Shown one piece after another: positions 1 to 8,481 of a DNA stretch of 64,000 nt (the stretch's first letter is position 1; every line of letters begins with the position of its first letter). Below the pieces are notes generated by a model. That model saw only the letters and a list, made by a program, of their open reading frames with translations. It was not told where the DNA came from and ran no database searches. The DNA is taken from contig JAHWKY010000026.1 in assembly GCA_019347575.1 (NCBI GenBank), positions 1 through 64,000 on the forward strand, in the 5' to 3' direction. The position numbers and the translations under genes are program-made. Source of the stretch: Actinomycetota bacterium (GTDB lineage Bacteria > Actinomycetota > Nitriliruptoria > Nitriliruptorales > Nitriliruptoraceae).

Positions 1-185
1 CACCGCCGTCGCCCGATCCGACGCCTGATCCGGTGCCGGAGCCGACTCCTGAGCCGGTCCCGACACCCCCGTCGCCTGACCCGACGCCTGATCCGGTGCC
101 GGAGCCGACTCCTGAGCCGGTCCCGACGCCCCCGTCGCCTGATCCGACGCCGGAGCCCACTCCCGAGCCGACTCCGGATCCGACC
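1..185 (+). repeat. 63-bp-period tandem repeat encoding a Pro-rich linker
   Basis: The DNA repeats with a 63-bp period (the stretch at 1-60 recurs at 61-123 almost unchanged, then decays by about 185). Each unit encodes 21 residues of P-E-P-T and P-D-P type. It lies inside the dnaX reading frame, so it is a coding repeat that lengthens or shortens the linker before the C-terminal domain without breaking the frame. Copy number may differ between strains or be collapsed in short-read assemblies. Confidence 0.85.
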
Positions 186-671
186 CCCGCTCCGGAACCG
201 TCGCCGCCCGATCCGGTGCCGGATCCGGTGGCCGCCGAGGACGTCGCCCGGATCGTGCAGCGGTGGACGGCCGTGCTCGAGGAGCTGCGGAGGCGCTCGA
301 TGCGCGTGCACGCGATCTTCTCGGAGGCCCGACCCCACGCGTTCGCCCGCGGCGTGCTGACCCTCGCGTTCCAGCCGCGCCACGCGGGCTTCCACGCGGA
401 GGAGGCGAAGAAGGGCCACTACGCGGACACCCTCAAAGAGGCGGTCAAGACCATCCTCGGGGAGGACGTACGGGTGGACACGACCGTGCTCGACGAGGAC
501 GAGGAGGACCCCGGCGCTCCCTCGCGCGGCGCGACGGATCCCGTTGCGGTCGAGGACGACGAGGTCGCGGTCGTCGAGGCCGAGTACGCCCCGCCCGTCG
601 ATGCCGACGAGGCCGCTCAGACGGCAGCCGACCTGCTCGTCACCGAGCTCGACGCCGAACCCGTCGACTAG
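1..671 (+). CDS. dnaX: DNA polymerase III gamma/tau subunit, C-terminal part (5' truncated by window)
   Basis: The frame is open from the first bases, so the gene begins upstream of the window. What remains is a long Pro/Glu/Asp/Thr linker (roughly the first 75 codons) followed by a domain of about 100 residues with the spaced pattern W-xx-VLEEL ... HAIFSEARP ... LAFQPRHAGFHAE ... YADTLKEAVKTILGEDVRV. This matches the C-terminal domain of actinobacterial DnaX, which in tau-type proteins contacts the polymerase core. An acidic tail follows. The clamp-loader ATPase domain is not visible. recR, its usual neighbour, lies 4.1 kb downstream, which supports the call. I am fairly sure of the family, less sure whether gamma and tau forms are both made. 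Confidence 0.8.
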   Translation, partial: PPSPDPTPDPVPEPTPEPVPTPPSPDPTPDPVPEPTPEPVPTPPSPDPTPEPTPEPTPDPTPAPEPSPPDPVPDPVAAEDVARIVQRWTAVLEELRRRSMRVHAIFSEARPHAFARGVLTLAFQPRHAGFHAEEAKKGHYADTLKEAVKTILGEDVRVDTTVLDEDEEDPGAPSRGATDPVAVEDDEVAVVEAEYAPPVDADEAAQTAADLLVTELDAEPVD

Positions 672-806
672 CCCCTCCACCCGAACGTGCGCATCGGGAC
701 CCGGGGGTAGCGGGTCGACCGGTACCCGCTGGTGGTGAGGCTCCACCACTGTGTGGGCACCCGGTCGCGAGATGCTCCGACGAGCTCGCTCCCTCGCCTC
801 GGGGCC

Positions 807-835
807 TTGACAGATACATACGCGATATGCATACT
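807..835 (+). promoter_or_regulatory. Sigma70-type promoter of the padR-ABC operon
   Basis: A perfect TTGACA (807-812) is followed after 17 bp by CATACT (830-835), one base from TATACT. Transcription would start near 842, giving a leader of about 16 nt before the padR GTG at 858. This is the clearest -35/-10 pair in the window and sits in a locally AT-rich patch inside very GC-rich DNA. Confidence 0.75.
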
Positions 836-844
836 GCGTATGTA
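815..844. promoter_or_regulatory. Palindromic operator, likely PadR autoregulatory site
   Basis: TACATACGC (815-823) and GCGTATGTA (836-844) form a perfect 9-bp inverted repeat around a 12-bp centre. It covers the spacer, the -10 box and the start of transcription, the expected position for a repressor site. PadR-family operators commonly carry ATAC/GTAT-type half-sites, so autorepression by the adjacent PadR gene is the natural reading. Binding itself is inferred. Confidence 0.7.
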
Positions 845-857
845 CCCAGGAGAGCGC

Positions 858-1373
858 GTGAGCGTCAAGGATGGCCTGCTGGCTCTGCTGAACGGCGAGG
901 CCAAGCACGGCTACCAGCTCAAGGTGGACTTCGAGTCCTCCACGGGCGGGGCGTGGACGATCAACATCGGCCAGGTCTACACCTCCTTGCAGCGTCTCGA
1001 GCGCGATGGCCTGGTCGAGCTCGCCGAGGACGACGGTGAGCGCAAGAGCTACCGGCTGACCGAGGCAGGGCGCGAGCACCTCGAGAGCTGGCTGCTCGGC
1101 CCAGTCGATCGGTCAACTGACACCCGCGACGAGGTCGTCATGAAGATCCTCCTCGCCGCGAGCACCGACGCCGGTGATCCCCTCGCGGTCATCGCCGCGC
1201 AGCGCACCGCCACGATGGGGGCCCTGCAGACCTACACCCGTCAGAAGGCCTCCGACGAGGGTGACCTCGCCTGGCTCGTCCACCTCGACCGTCTCATCCT
1301 GCGCTGCCGTGCAGAGCTCGACTGGCTCGACCTCGTCGAGGAGCGCCTGCACCACGCCGGGAACGGCCGATGA
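858..1373 (+). CDS. PadR family transcriptional regulator
   Basis: 171 residues. The first ~85 form the PadR winged helix (KDGLLALLNGEAKHGYQLK, then the Q-VYTSLQRLERDGLV recognition segment and the K-SYRLTEAGREHL wing). The remainder is the helical C-terminal dimerisation region found in Vir-like PadR proteins. GTG 858 is chosen as start because AGGAG (847-851) sits 6 nt upstream. An upstream ATG at 840 lies inside the operator. It is followed by an ABC exporter gene pair, the usual partner of such regulators, and probably represses the operon until a drug-like ligand binds. Confidence 0.9.
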   Translation: MSVKDGLLALLNGEAKHGYQLKVDFESSTGGAWTINIGQVYTSLQRLERDGLVELAEDDGERKSYRLTEAGREHLESWLLGPVDRSTDTRDEVVMKILLAASTDAGDPLAVIAAQRTATMGALQTYTRQKASDEGDLAWLVHLDRLILRCRAELDWLDLVEERLHHAGNGR

Positions 1374-1401
1374 ACGCACTCCGAACGCGAAGGAGCACAC
1401 C

Positions 1402-2109
1402 GTGACCGCAGTCCTCGAACTCGCCGGCGTCTGCCGTCACTACCGCGACGGCGACCGGCTCGTGGCGGCTCTGGACGGAGTCGACCTCGAGATCCACCCG
1501 GGGGAACTCGTCGCGATCACCGGCCGGAGCGGCGTCGGCAAGTCCACCCTCGTCAACCTCGCCGGTGGCCTGGACCGACCCACCGCCGGCAAGGTGTTGA
1601 TCGAGGGCACCGACCTCACCACCCTCGGCGCCAACGACCTCGCGGCCGTCCGACGGCGGCACCTCGGGTTCGTCTTCCAGTCCGGCAACCTCATCCCGAC
1701 GCTCACGGCGGTCGAGAACGTCGCGTTGCCACTCGAACTGGACGGCGTTTCGGTCCGGGATGCTCACGACGAGGCGCGCGCGGCCATCGCCTCCGTCGCC
1801 GACCCGGCGCTCGCCGACCGCTACCCCGACCAGCTCTCGGGCGGCGAACAGCAGCGCGTCGCGGTCGCGCGGGCGTTGACGGGCCGCCGTCGTCTCTTGC
1901 TCGCCGACGAGCCGACCGGTGCCCTGGACGAGGTGAGCGCCGAGGGGGTGCTGCGCCTGATCCGGCAACGGTGCGATGCCGGCGCATCGGCGCTGATGGT
2001 GACCCATGATCCGGCGCAGGCTGCCTGGGCCGATCGCATCGTGCGACTCCGCGACGGGATCATCGAATCCGTCGTCGAGACCAGCCGCGACGTGGAGGTG
2101 GTGCGGTGA
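1402..2109 (+). CDS. ABC transporter ATPase (MacB/LolD type)
   Basis: 235 residues with a complete nucleotide-binding domain: Walker [10 protein letters not shown] (41-49), Q-loop in [11 protein letters not shown], signature [15 protein letters not shown], Walker [13 protein letters not shown] and the H-loop in MVTHD. The pattern is that of MacB/LolD-type ATPases that power FtsX-fold permeases. GTG 1402 is preceded by AAGGAG (1390-1395). It overlaps the permease start by 4 nt (GTGA), so the two products are translationally coupled. The likely role is export of a toxic or envelope-active compound under PadR control. The substrate cannot be inferred. Confidence 0.9.
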   Translation: MTAVLELAGVCRHYRDGDRLVAALDGVDLEIHPGELVAITGRSGVGKSTLVNLAGGLDRPTAGKVLIEGTDLTTLGANDLAAVRRRHLGFVFQSGNLIPTLTAVENVALPLELDGVSVRDAHDEARAAIASVADPALADRYPDQLSGGEQQRVAVARALTGRRRLLLADEPTGALDEVSAEGVLRLIRQRCDAGASALMVTHDPAQAAWADRIVRLRDGIIESVVETSRDVEVVR

Positions 2110-4697
2110 CGCCGGCTCTGTGGCGCATCGCACGACGGTCCGCGTGGACGTCGAAGCGGCGCAGCTTCCTCATCGTCATCCTCATCGCGCTGGCGGTCGC
2201 CGGTGCGGTCGCTGCGGCCGTCGGAGTGCGTTCGGGCCAGGTCCCGCTCGATCAGCAGCTCGCCGCCCGGTACGGCACCGCCGACCTGCGCGTCGATCTG
2301 TTCCGCCACGGTGTCAGCTACGGGGACCTTCCGCCGCAGTTGCAGGCGGTGGTTGACGATCGCTACGGCGGACCCGTACCCGAACTCACCGCGGCGGCCG
2401 TCCAGACCGTGCTCGACCGCGAGCTGTCCACCCGGGCCGAGGTCCTGCGTTACGAGGAGACGTACCTGGTCAGCGACGAGTTCGACGCGATGATCTCGAC
2501 CATCGACCCGACCGCCGGCCTGGCCGCAGGCCGGCTCATCACGCCGGGTCCCGCCCCCGGCCCCGGCGAGACGCTGGTCTCTCCCAGCCTCCTCGAGGCG
2601 CTCGACGTGGGCGTCGGCGACCGTGTCGAGCTGCCGGGCCTCGCGCAGCTCGAGGTCGTCGGCACGGCGGAACCCGCCGATGTGCTCGGGATGGGCCTCG
2701 CCGTGGTCCACCCCGAGGACGCCCTGCCCGCCTTCCTCTGGGGTCGGACCACCGTGTGGCTGGTCGGTGGGCTGGGAGAGGAGGAGGCCGCCGAGTTCGG
2801 TGCGCGACTCGACACGCTGCTCAACCGGCAGGAGGATCCGGTTGTCGGCGGACCCGCACCACCCCATCACGTGTCCGTCACCTCGCGTGCCCAGGAACGG
2901 GGTTGGATGGTGGAGAGCACCCAGATGCTCAGCCAACCTCCCTTCGTCGGCGCGATGGTCGGGGCGGTTCTGCTCGCGCAGGTCGCCCTCGTCGCCGCCG
3001 CGGCCTTCGCGACGGGGACGCGCCGGCGACTGCGCGAATTCGGGCTGCTCTCCGCTGGGGGCGCCTCCCCCCGCCACGTCCGCGCACTGGTCCTCCGCGA
3101 GGCCGGCGTCCTGGGGACCGTCGGGGCGCTGGCCGGCATCGTGCTCGGCGTGGTGGCGGTCCGGTTCGCCGAGCCGCTCATCGAGGCCTTCACCGCGCGC
3201 CCCCTCGCCGGGTACCGCTGGCACGTCGCGGACCTGGTCGTCCCCGCCCTCGTCGGGGTCGTCGCCGCGGTCGCGGCGGCCTACCTGCCCGCCCGAACCG
3301 TCGCGCGCGTTCCGGTGGTAGCCGCCTTGGCGGGGCGCGCACCGATCGGACGCGTTCCGCGTTGGGTCGCCCCGCTCGCGCTCGTCGCCTCCGCGAGCGG
3401 GTTGCTGCTCCTCGGCTCCGTCATCCGCTCGGCGCGGTACGGCAGCAGCCGGTCCGCGCTCATCGCACTCGGAACCATCCTCGCCATCGGCGGGGCGGCC
3501 GGCCTGGCATCCCCGATCATCGGCGTGGTCGGTCGCGTCGCCGACCGACTGAGGCTGCACGCTCGGCTCGTGACCCGGGATGCCGCCCGTCAGCGGACCC
3601 GCAGCGCCGCAGCGGTCGCGGCGCTCACCGTCGTGTTCGTCGCCCCCGTCGCTGCCGCGACGGTCGTGGCGTCGGAGGCGGACGCGGTGGCGGGACGCTC
3701 CGCGGCCGCCGGCCGCGAGGACGTTGCGATCGTGACCGGCCCGTCGTACGCCGACATCCAGCTGCCGCCCACCGCCGAGATGGTCGAGACAGCCAAGGCC
3801 TCGCTGCCCGTCGCCACCGAGCGTGAGACGCCGGTGTCTGTGCTCGGGCGGTCGGAGCGCGAGTGGCTGTACCTCGAGATCGGCTCGAGCGAGGCCGCTG
3901 GCGTCGTCTACGGCGTCCAGCCCGGTCTTCTCACCCCCGGGGCCGCCCAGCTCCTCGGCCTCGACGAGATCACGCCGGGGACGGTGGTGCTCACCAACGG
4001 GTCGTCCATCGATGACCTCGTCGGTGCCGGTGACTCCCTCGTCCTCGGGATCGAGGCGCCGGACGCCGACGACCCCGCCCCGACCCGGCTGCAAGCCGTC
4101 CGCGCCCCGACCCCGGTGGCGGCGTACGGCCTGCCCGAGGTGCTGCTCGCGCCCGATGTGGCGCAGCGGCTCCGGCTCGAACCCGTCGGGGCGGTGGTCG
4201 CGCTCGAACTCGCTCGCCCGCTCACGGATCCGGAGGCCGATGCCGCGCAGCGCTCCGGGGGGACCACGCTGTGGGGGCTGAACCTCGCGCCTCCGCACGG
4301 GGTCGGTGGCAACCCGCTGGTCCCGATGGCGATCGTCGCCGGCATGGCGATCCTCCTCGCGATCGTGATCACCGCGATGACGACCGCCCTGGCTGCCACC
4401 GAGTCCGATCGCGACCTCGCGCTCGTGACCGCGGTCGGCGCGGAGCCACGCCTGCGACGGCGCTTCCACGGCCTGCAGGCGTGGTACCACGCCGGCATCG
4501 CCGCCATCGTCGCGACGCCGGTGGGGATCCTGCTCGTGGCCGCCACGCGCCGCTCGGGCCCGGTCGGGGACCCGCTCGTGGTGCCCTGGGCGGTGCTGAT
4601 CGGCATCGTCGTTCTCTCCCCGTTGGTCGTCGGCGCGGTGTTCCGCCTCGTGATGCGCCCCGCTCCCGTCGGGGCGCCGGGGCGGCGCCTCGCCTGA
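2106..4697 (+). CDS. FtsX-like ABC transporter permease
   Basis: 863 residues. There is an N-terminal membrane helix (about 16-38), a large extracytoplasmic region, an FtsX-like block of three helices (about 280-400), then helices near 415-455 and after 500, a second extracytoplasmic region, and a final FtsX block near 745-850. This duplicated FtsX layout is typical of actinobacterial MacB-like export permeases. It starts at GTG inside the ATPase stop region. It is the last gene of the PadR cassette. A 90-bp G-rich gap separates it from recR. Confidence 0.85.
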   Translation: MTPALWRIARRSAWTSKRRSFLIVILIALAVAGAVAAAVGVRSGQVPLDQQLAARYGTADLRVDLFRHGVSYGDLPPQLQAVVDDRYGGPVPELTAAAVQTVLDRELSTRAEVLRYEETYLVSDEFDAMISTIDPTAGLAAGRLITPGPAPGPGETLVSPSLLEALDVGVGDRVELPGLAQLEVVGTAEPADVLGMGLAVVHPEDALPAFLWGRTTVWLVGGLGEEEAAEFGARLDTLLNRQEDPVVGGPAPPHHVSVTSRAQERGWMVESTQMLSQPPFVGAMVGAVLLAQVALVAAAAFATGTRRRLREFGLLSAGGASPRHVRALVLREAGVLGTVGALAGIVLGVVAVRFAEPLIEAFTARPLAGYRWHVADLVVPALVGVVAAVAAAYLPARTVARVPVVAALAGRAPIGRVPRWVAPLALVASASGLLLLGSVIRSARYGSSRSALIALGTILAIGGAAGLASPIIGVVGRVADRLRLHARLVTRDAARQRTRSAAAVAALTVVFVAPVAAATVVASEADAVAGRSAAAGREDVAIVTGPSYADIQLPPTAEMVETAKASLPVATERETPVSVLGRSEREWLYLEIGSSEAAGVVYGVQPGLLTPGAAQLLGLDEITPGTVVLTNGSSIDDLVGAGDSLVLGIEAPDADDPAPTRLQAVRAPTPVAAYGLPEVLLAPDVAQRLRLEPVGAVVALELARPLTDPEADAAQRSGGTTLWGLNLAPPHGVGGNPLVPMAIVAGMAILLAIVITAMTTALAATESDRDLALVTAVGAEPRLRRRFHGLQAWYHAGIAAIVATPVGILLVAATRRSGPVGDPLVVPWAVLIGIVVLSPLVVGAVFRLVMRPAPVGAPGRRLA

Positions 4698-4743
4698 ACG
4701 AATGCGGGCGGTCGTCCGCGCTGGAGGTAGGCGGGCTCGGTCC

Positions 4744-4780
4744 GGGGGTGGGCGGGGGGTCGGCGGGGCGGGGGTAACCT
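4744..4780 (+). promoter_or_regulatory. G-quadruplex motif and -10 box of a probable leaderless recR promoter
   Basis: Between 4744 and 4774 the coding strand carries five G-runs (5, 3, 6, 4 and 5 Gs) with 1-5 nt loops, a strong quadruplex pattern. It runs into TAACCT (4775-4780), a good actinobacterial -10, only 7 nt before the recR ATG. There is no Shine-Dalgarno, so a leaderless transcript is the simplest reading. The same arrangement occurs before the gene at 24791. Confidence 0.5.
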
Positions 4781-4787
4781 CGGTCGC

Positions 4788-5387
4788 ATGTACGAGGGCG
4801 CGGTCCAGGACCTGATCGACGAGCTCGGGCGGTTGCCCGGGGTCGGACCCAAGTCCGCCCAGCGCATCGCCTTCCACCTGCTCCAGGCCGACGCCGTCGA
4901 CGCCAAGCGCCTCGCCGAGGCCATCACCCGCGTGAAGGACACCGTCCGCTTCTGCGCGCGCTGCTGGAACATCGCCGAGGCCGAGGAGTGCCGCATCTGC
5001 CGCGACGCGCGGCGTGACGACACCTACCTGTGCATCGTCGAGGAGCCCCGCGACGTCATCGCGATCGAGCGCACACGCGAGTACCGCGGCCGCTACCACG
5101 TGCTCGGCGGGGCGATCTCGCCGATCGACGGCATCGGCCCCGACCAGCTGCACATCAAGGAGCTGATCGGCCGCCTCGACACGGAGCCGATCGCGGAGGT
5201 CATCCTCGCGATGAACCCCAACGTCGAGGGCGAGGCGACCGCCAGCTACCTCGGCCGGCTCATCGGCCCGCTCGGGGTCCGCGTCACCCGGCTCGCCAGT
5301 GGCCTGCCGGTCGGCGGCGACCTCGACTACGCCGACGAGGTCACGCTGGGGCGGGCGTTCTCGGGGCGCCGCGAGGTCTCCGCCTGA
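4788..5387 (+). CDS. recR: Recombination mediator protein RecR
   Basis: 199 residues, full length for the family. The N-terminal helix-hairpin-helix contains [12 protein letters not shown] four-Cys zinc site follows (C56, C59, C68, C71), then the Toprim domain (about 80-170, starting [13 protein letters not shown]). RecR works with RecO/RecF to load RecA at single-strand gaps. In most Actinomycetota it follows dnaX and ybaB. Here ybaB is absent and the PadR-ABC cassette lies between. Translation probably starts at the very 5' end of the mRNA, since no ribosome binding site precedes ATG 4788. Confidence 0.95.
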   Translation: MYEGAVQDLIDELGRLPGVGPKSAQRIAFHLLQADAVDAKRLAEAITRVKDTVRFCARCWNIAEAEECRICRDARRDDTYLCIVEEPRDVIAIERTREYRGRYHVLGGAISPIDGIGPDQLHIKELIGRLDTEPIAEVILAMNPNVEGEATASYLGRLIGPLGVRVTRLASGLPVGGDLDYADEVTLGRAFSGRREVSA

Positions 5388-5488
5388 TCGCAGTCCGCGT
5401 CGCTATCCGTCGTTCCGGTGGTTGAGCAGGACGCCCTCCAAGAGGAGGCCAACCCGGACCATCGTGCGGTTCGTGGGATACTCGTTCG

Positions 5489-5911
5489 ATGGAGTCGACA
5501 CCGCGCGATCGCCTGCCGTACACCGACGCCGACGTCGAAGCGGCAACCACGTGGGTTCGAGATATCTGTTCCAGCCTGCCAGAGCTGACCGAACGCCTGA
5601 GCCACGGGGCGTTGACCTTCTTCGTACGTGGGAAGCGGACCTTGTGCTACCTCACTGACGACCACCACGGCGACGGACGTCTCGCGGTGGTCTGCCCAGC
5701 AGCTCCGGGTGCCCAGCAGGAGCTCGTCGAGTTGGACCCAGAGCGTTTCTTCCGACCGCCATATGTCGGTCACCGCGGATGGATCGGACTTCGGGTCGAC
5801 ATCGATCCTGACCGGGACGAGGTTGCGACTCTACTCACCGAGGCGTACCGCCTCGTCGCCCCGAAGGCGCTCGTCCGCAAGCTGGACGACGCCCGGTCGG
5901 ACCGGGGGTAG
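5489..5911 (+). CDS. MmcQ/YjbR-like family protein
   Basis: 140 residues with the YjbR/MmcQ pattern: an N-terminal helix, then FFVRGKRTLCYL, a strand with LAVVCPAAPGAQQELVEL, RFFRPPYVGHRGWIGLRVD and a C-terminal helix ending LVAPKALVRKLDD. These small CyaY-like proteins are DNA-associated in a few studied cases but lack a settled function. No ribosome binding site precedes ATG 5489. GATACT (5477-5482) lies 6 nt before it, so a leaderless mRNA is possible. It is a single gene between recR and sat-cysC. Confidence 0.75.
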   Translation: MESTPRDRLPYTDADVEAATTWVRDICSSLPELTERLSHGALTFFVRGKRTLCYLTDDHHGDGRLAVVCPAAPGAQQELVELDPERFFRPPYVGHRGWIGLRVDIDPDRDEVATLLTEAYRLVAPKALVRKLDDARSDRG

Positions 5912-6046
5912 CCCGTAATCCTGCTCCGTACGGTCAAGAGGATCGATGGCTCGCACCGCGAGGTTCGTCGCCCCGCCGTACTCGCCTACGCTTCGCTCAC
6001 GTCGACTTCCCTCTCGAGCGCCGTTGCGCGCCAGGAGACCCACTCC

Positions 6047-6111
6047 GTGACCGATATCGTCTCACCTCCCACGCCGGCAACGCCGGCGCCTCCCCCCTTG
6101 AGGGGGGAGGC
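6047..6111 (+). repeat. 65-bp start-codon-associated palindromic repeat, copy 1
   Basis: The unit runs from an old-looking start (GTGACCGAT at 6047, with AGGAG at 6033-6037) to the base before the present sat-cysC start (GTGACGGAT at 6112), exactly 65 bp. It contains GCCGGC-AAC-GCCGGC, then CCTCCCCCCT and AGGGGGGAGG as a perfect 10-bp hairpin whose 3' arm is the Shine-Dalgarno of the downstream gene. Related copies lie at 12993, 23462, 23527 and 36224. Confidence 0.85.
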
Positions 6112-7848
6112 GTGACGGATTCCTCCCACCTCATCGCGCCCCACGGCGGGGCGCTCGTGGATCTGACCGTCGCCGCCGGCCGCGCGGTGGAACTCAAGGA
6201 GGCGTCGCGGGACTGGCCGAGTTGGGACCTAACCGACCGCCAACTGTGTGACCTCGAGCTGCTGGCGAACGGGGCGTTCTCGCCACTCACCGGGTTCCTC
6301 GGCCAGGCCGACTACGAGCGCGTCCGCGACGAGATGCGGCTGGCCGACGGGACCCTCTGGCCGATGCCGGTCACGCTCGATGTCACCGAGGAGTTCGCCG
6401 ACGAGGTGGCCGTCGGGGGGCACGTCGCGCTGCGCGACCCCGAGGGCACGATGCTGGCGGTCCTGCACGTCACCGACCGGTGGACGCCGGACAAGGACCT
6501 CGAGGCGGAACAGGTCTTCGGAACCACCAGCACCGAGCATCCGGCCGTGGCGTACCTGCAGCAGACCGCGGGCGAGGTGTACCTGGGCGGATCGATCGAG
6601 GCGCTGCAACTGCCCAACCAGTACGACTTCAAGGACCTGCGCAAGACCCCCGCGCAGGTCCGCGCCGACTTCGCGCGCAACGGCTGGACCCGCGTCGTGG
6701 CGTTCCAGACCCGCAACCCGATGCATCGCGCCCACGTCGAGATCACGATGCGCGCCGCGAAGGAGGTCGAGGCCAACCTGCTGATCCAGCCCGTGGTGGG
6801 GATGACCAAGCCCGGCGACGTGGACCACTTCACCCGGGTCCGCGTCTACCGCCACATCGTCAACCACTACCCGCCGGGGACGGTCGACGTGGCGCTGCTG
6901 CAACTCGCGATGCGCATGGGCGGCCCGCGCGAGGCGGTGTGGCACGCCATCATCCGCAAGAACCACGGCGTGACCCACCTCATCGTCGGTCGCGACCACG
7001 CCGGTCCCGGCAGCGACTCCTCGGGCGAGCCCTTCTACGGGCCCTACGACGCGCAGGAGCTGCTCAGCCAGCACACCGACGAGCTCGGGGTGCAGATGGT
7101 GCCGTTCAAGATGATGGTCTACGTGCCCGACAAGGACGCCTACCAGCCCGTCGACGAGATCGACGAGGGCACACGGACGTTGTCGATCAGCGGGACCGAG
7201 CTGCGCGAGCGCCTCGCCTACGGCCGCGAGATCCCGGAGTGGTTCACCTTCCCGGAGGTCGTCGAGGAACTGCGGCGCACCCACCCGCCCCGCGCGAAGC
7301 AGGGCTTCACGGTGTTCCTGACCGGCCTGTCCGGTTCGGGCAAGTCCACGGTCGCCAACGTGCTGGTCACCAAGCTGCTGGAGGTGGGCGGCCGGCCCGT
7401 CACCCTGCTCGACGGTGACATCGTCCGCAAGCACCTCAGCAGCGAGCTGGGGTTCTCGAAGGAGCACCGCGACCTCAACATCCAGCGCATCGGCTTCGTC
7501 GCGTCCGAGATCACCAAGAACGGCGGCATCGCCGTGTGCGCCCCGATCGCCCCCTACGACGCCGTGCGCGAGCAGGTCCGAGCGCTGGTCGAGGAGACCG
7601 GCGGCGGGTTCGTACTGGTGTACGTCTGCACGCCCCTCGAGGTGTGCGAGCGGCGCGATCGCAAGGGCCTGTACGCCAAGGCACGCGCCGGCATCATCAC
7701 CGGGTTCACCGGCATCGACGACCCCTACGAGGAACCCGCTGACGCCGAACTCGACATCGACACGACCGACACCACACCCGAGGAAGCGGCCAACCGGATC
7801 CTGCTGCACCTCGAGCGCGAGGGCTACTGGGGCGCGCAGAGCGGCTGA
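6112..7848 (+). CDS. sat/cysC: Bifunctional sulfate adenylyltransferase / adenylylsulfate kinase
   Basis: 578 residues. The N-terminal two thirds are an ATP sulfurylase of the Sat (not CysDN) type with QTRNPMHRAH (199-208, ATP and sulfate binding) and GRDHAGPG (about 293). From about 400 an APS kinase follows with P-loop GLSGSGKST (405-413), LLDGDIVRKHLSSELGFSKEHRD and the lid segment KGLYAKARAG. Together they convert sulfate plus 2 ATP to PAPS for assimilation or sulfation. Start GTG 6112 has GGGGGAGG 2-9 nt upstream, but that SD is part of a repeat hairpin. A second GTG at 6047 is out of frame by the 65-bp repeat unit, so 6112 is the working start. Confidence 0.95.
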   Translation: MTDSSHLIAPHGGALVDLTVAAGRAVELKEASRDWPSWDLTDRQLCDLELLANGAFSPLTGFLGQADYERVRDEMRLADGTLWPMPVTLDVTEEFADEVAVGGHVALRDPEGTMLAVLHVTDRWTPDKDLEAEQVFGTTSTEHPAVAYLQQTAGEVYLGGSIEALQLPNQYDFKDLRKTPAQVRADFARNGWTRVVAFQTRNPMHRAHVEITMRAAKEVEANLLIQPVVGMTKPGDVDHFTRVRVYRHIVNHYPPGTVDVALLQLAMRMGGPREAVWHAIIRKNHGVTHLIVGRDHAGPGSDSSGEPFYGPYDAQELLSQHTDELGVQMVPFKMMVYVPDKDAYQPVDEIDEGTRTLSISGTELRERLAYGREIPEWFTFPEVVEELRRTHPPRAKQGFTVFLTGLSGSGKSTVANVLVTKLLEVGGRPVTLLDGDIVRKHLSSELGFSKEHRDLNIQRIGFVASEITKNGGIAVCAPIAPYDAVREQVRALVEETGGGFVLVYVCTPLEVCERRDRKGLYAKARAGIITGFTGIDDPYEEPADAELDIDTTDTTPEEAANRILLHLEREGYWGAQSG

Positions 7849-7899
7849 GCACGCGAGACGTCGACGGACCGGGGCCGACCGGACCGGAGGAGAGGCGAC

Positions 7900-8346
7900 G
7901 TGACGACCGTCCGGGTGAGCATCGAGCTGCCTCAGGCGCCGGAGACCGTGTTCGCGTTCCTCGCCGACCCCACCAACGACCCGTCGTGGTGCTCCGCGGT
8001 ACCGACGACAGAGTACGTGGGGGGTGCGCCGGCCGGCGAGGTCGGGGCGCGCTACCGGTTCACGGAGGGCTTCAAGCCGGAGAAGGCGCTGGCTGGCGAG
8101 GTCGAGATCACCGCGCTCGAACCACCCCGCCGCATGGAGAGCGTCGCGACGACGCCGCGTCGTCGCTACGTCCTCACCTACGAGCTCGAGCCCACTCCCG
8201 GGGGTGGTACGCGCCTGACCCAGACCGCGCAGGCACGTTTCGCGGGAGCGGCCGGCCGCTTCACCGGACTGTTCAAGCCGCTGATCGCGCTGCAGTACCG
8301 GCGCCAGTTCCGCGCCCTCGCCCGGGTCCTCGCAGACCGAGGCTGA
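7900..8346 (+). CDS. SRPBCC (START-like) family protein
   Basis: 148 residues fitting the polyketide cyclase/START fold: the opening strand VRVSIELPQAPETVFAFLADPTNDPSW, then the antiparallel sheet with YRFTEGFKPEKALAGEVEITALEPPRRME, and a long C-terminal helix. Members bind hydrophobic ligands. The ligand here is unknown. A strong GGAGGAGAGG precedes GTG 7900. It is 51 bp after sat-cysC on the same strand and could be co-transcribed with it. Confidence 0.8.
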   Translation: MTTVRVSIELPQAPETVFAFLADPTNDPSWCSAVPTTEYVGGAPAGEVGARYRFTEGFKPEKALAGEVEITALEPPRRMESVATTPRRRYVLTYELEPTPGGGTRLTQTAQARFAGAAGRFTGLFKPLIALQYRRQFRALARVLADRG

Positions 8347-8481
8347 GACCCACGGTCGCGCCGCGGCCCGGTCGCGCGGGCCCCCCACCCTGGGCCACGA
8401 GCGCACAGCGCTCCGTGTTCAAGTGCTCACAGAAAGTTACCGATACCTCTCCTGTGCCGTCGAACGACGTCCGAAGAGGGT

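Noticed and set aside
732-749. GTGGTG/CACCAC hairpin as the dnaX terminator
   Set aside because: 6-bp stem with no T-tract; too weak to claim.
1821-5153. 1110-codon open frame on the minus strand opposite the ABC permease and recR
   Set aside because: It runs antisense to clear genes; low-complexity Arg/Gly/Asp composition with no recognisable domain is typical of shadow frames at this GC content.
6001-6111. Riboswitch upstream of sat-cysC
   Set aside because: The structure is explained by the repeat module found at three unrelated loci.
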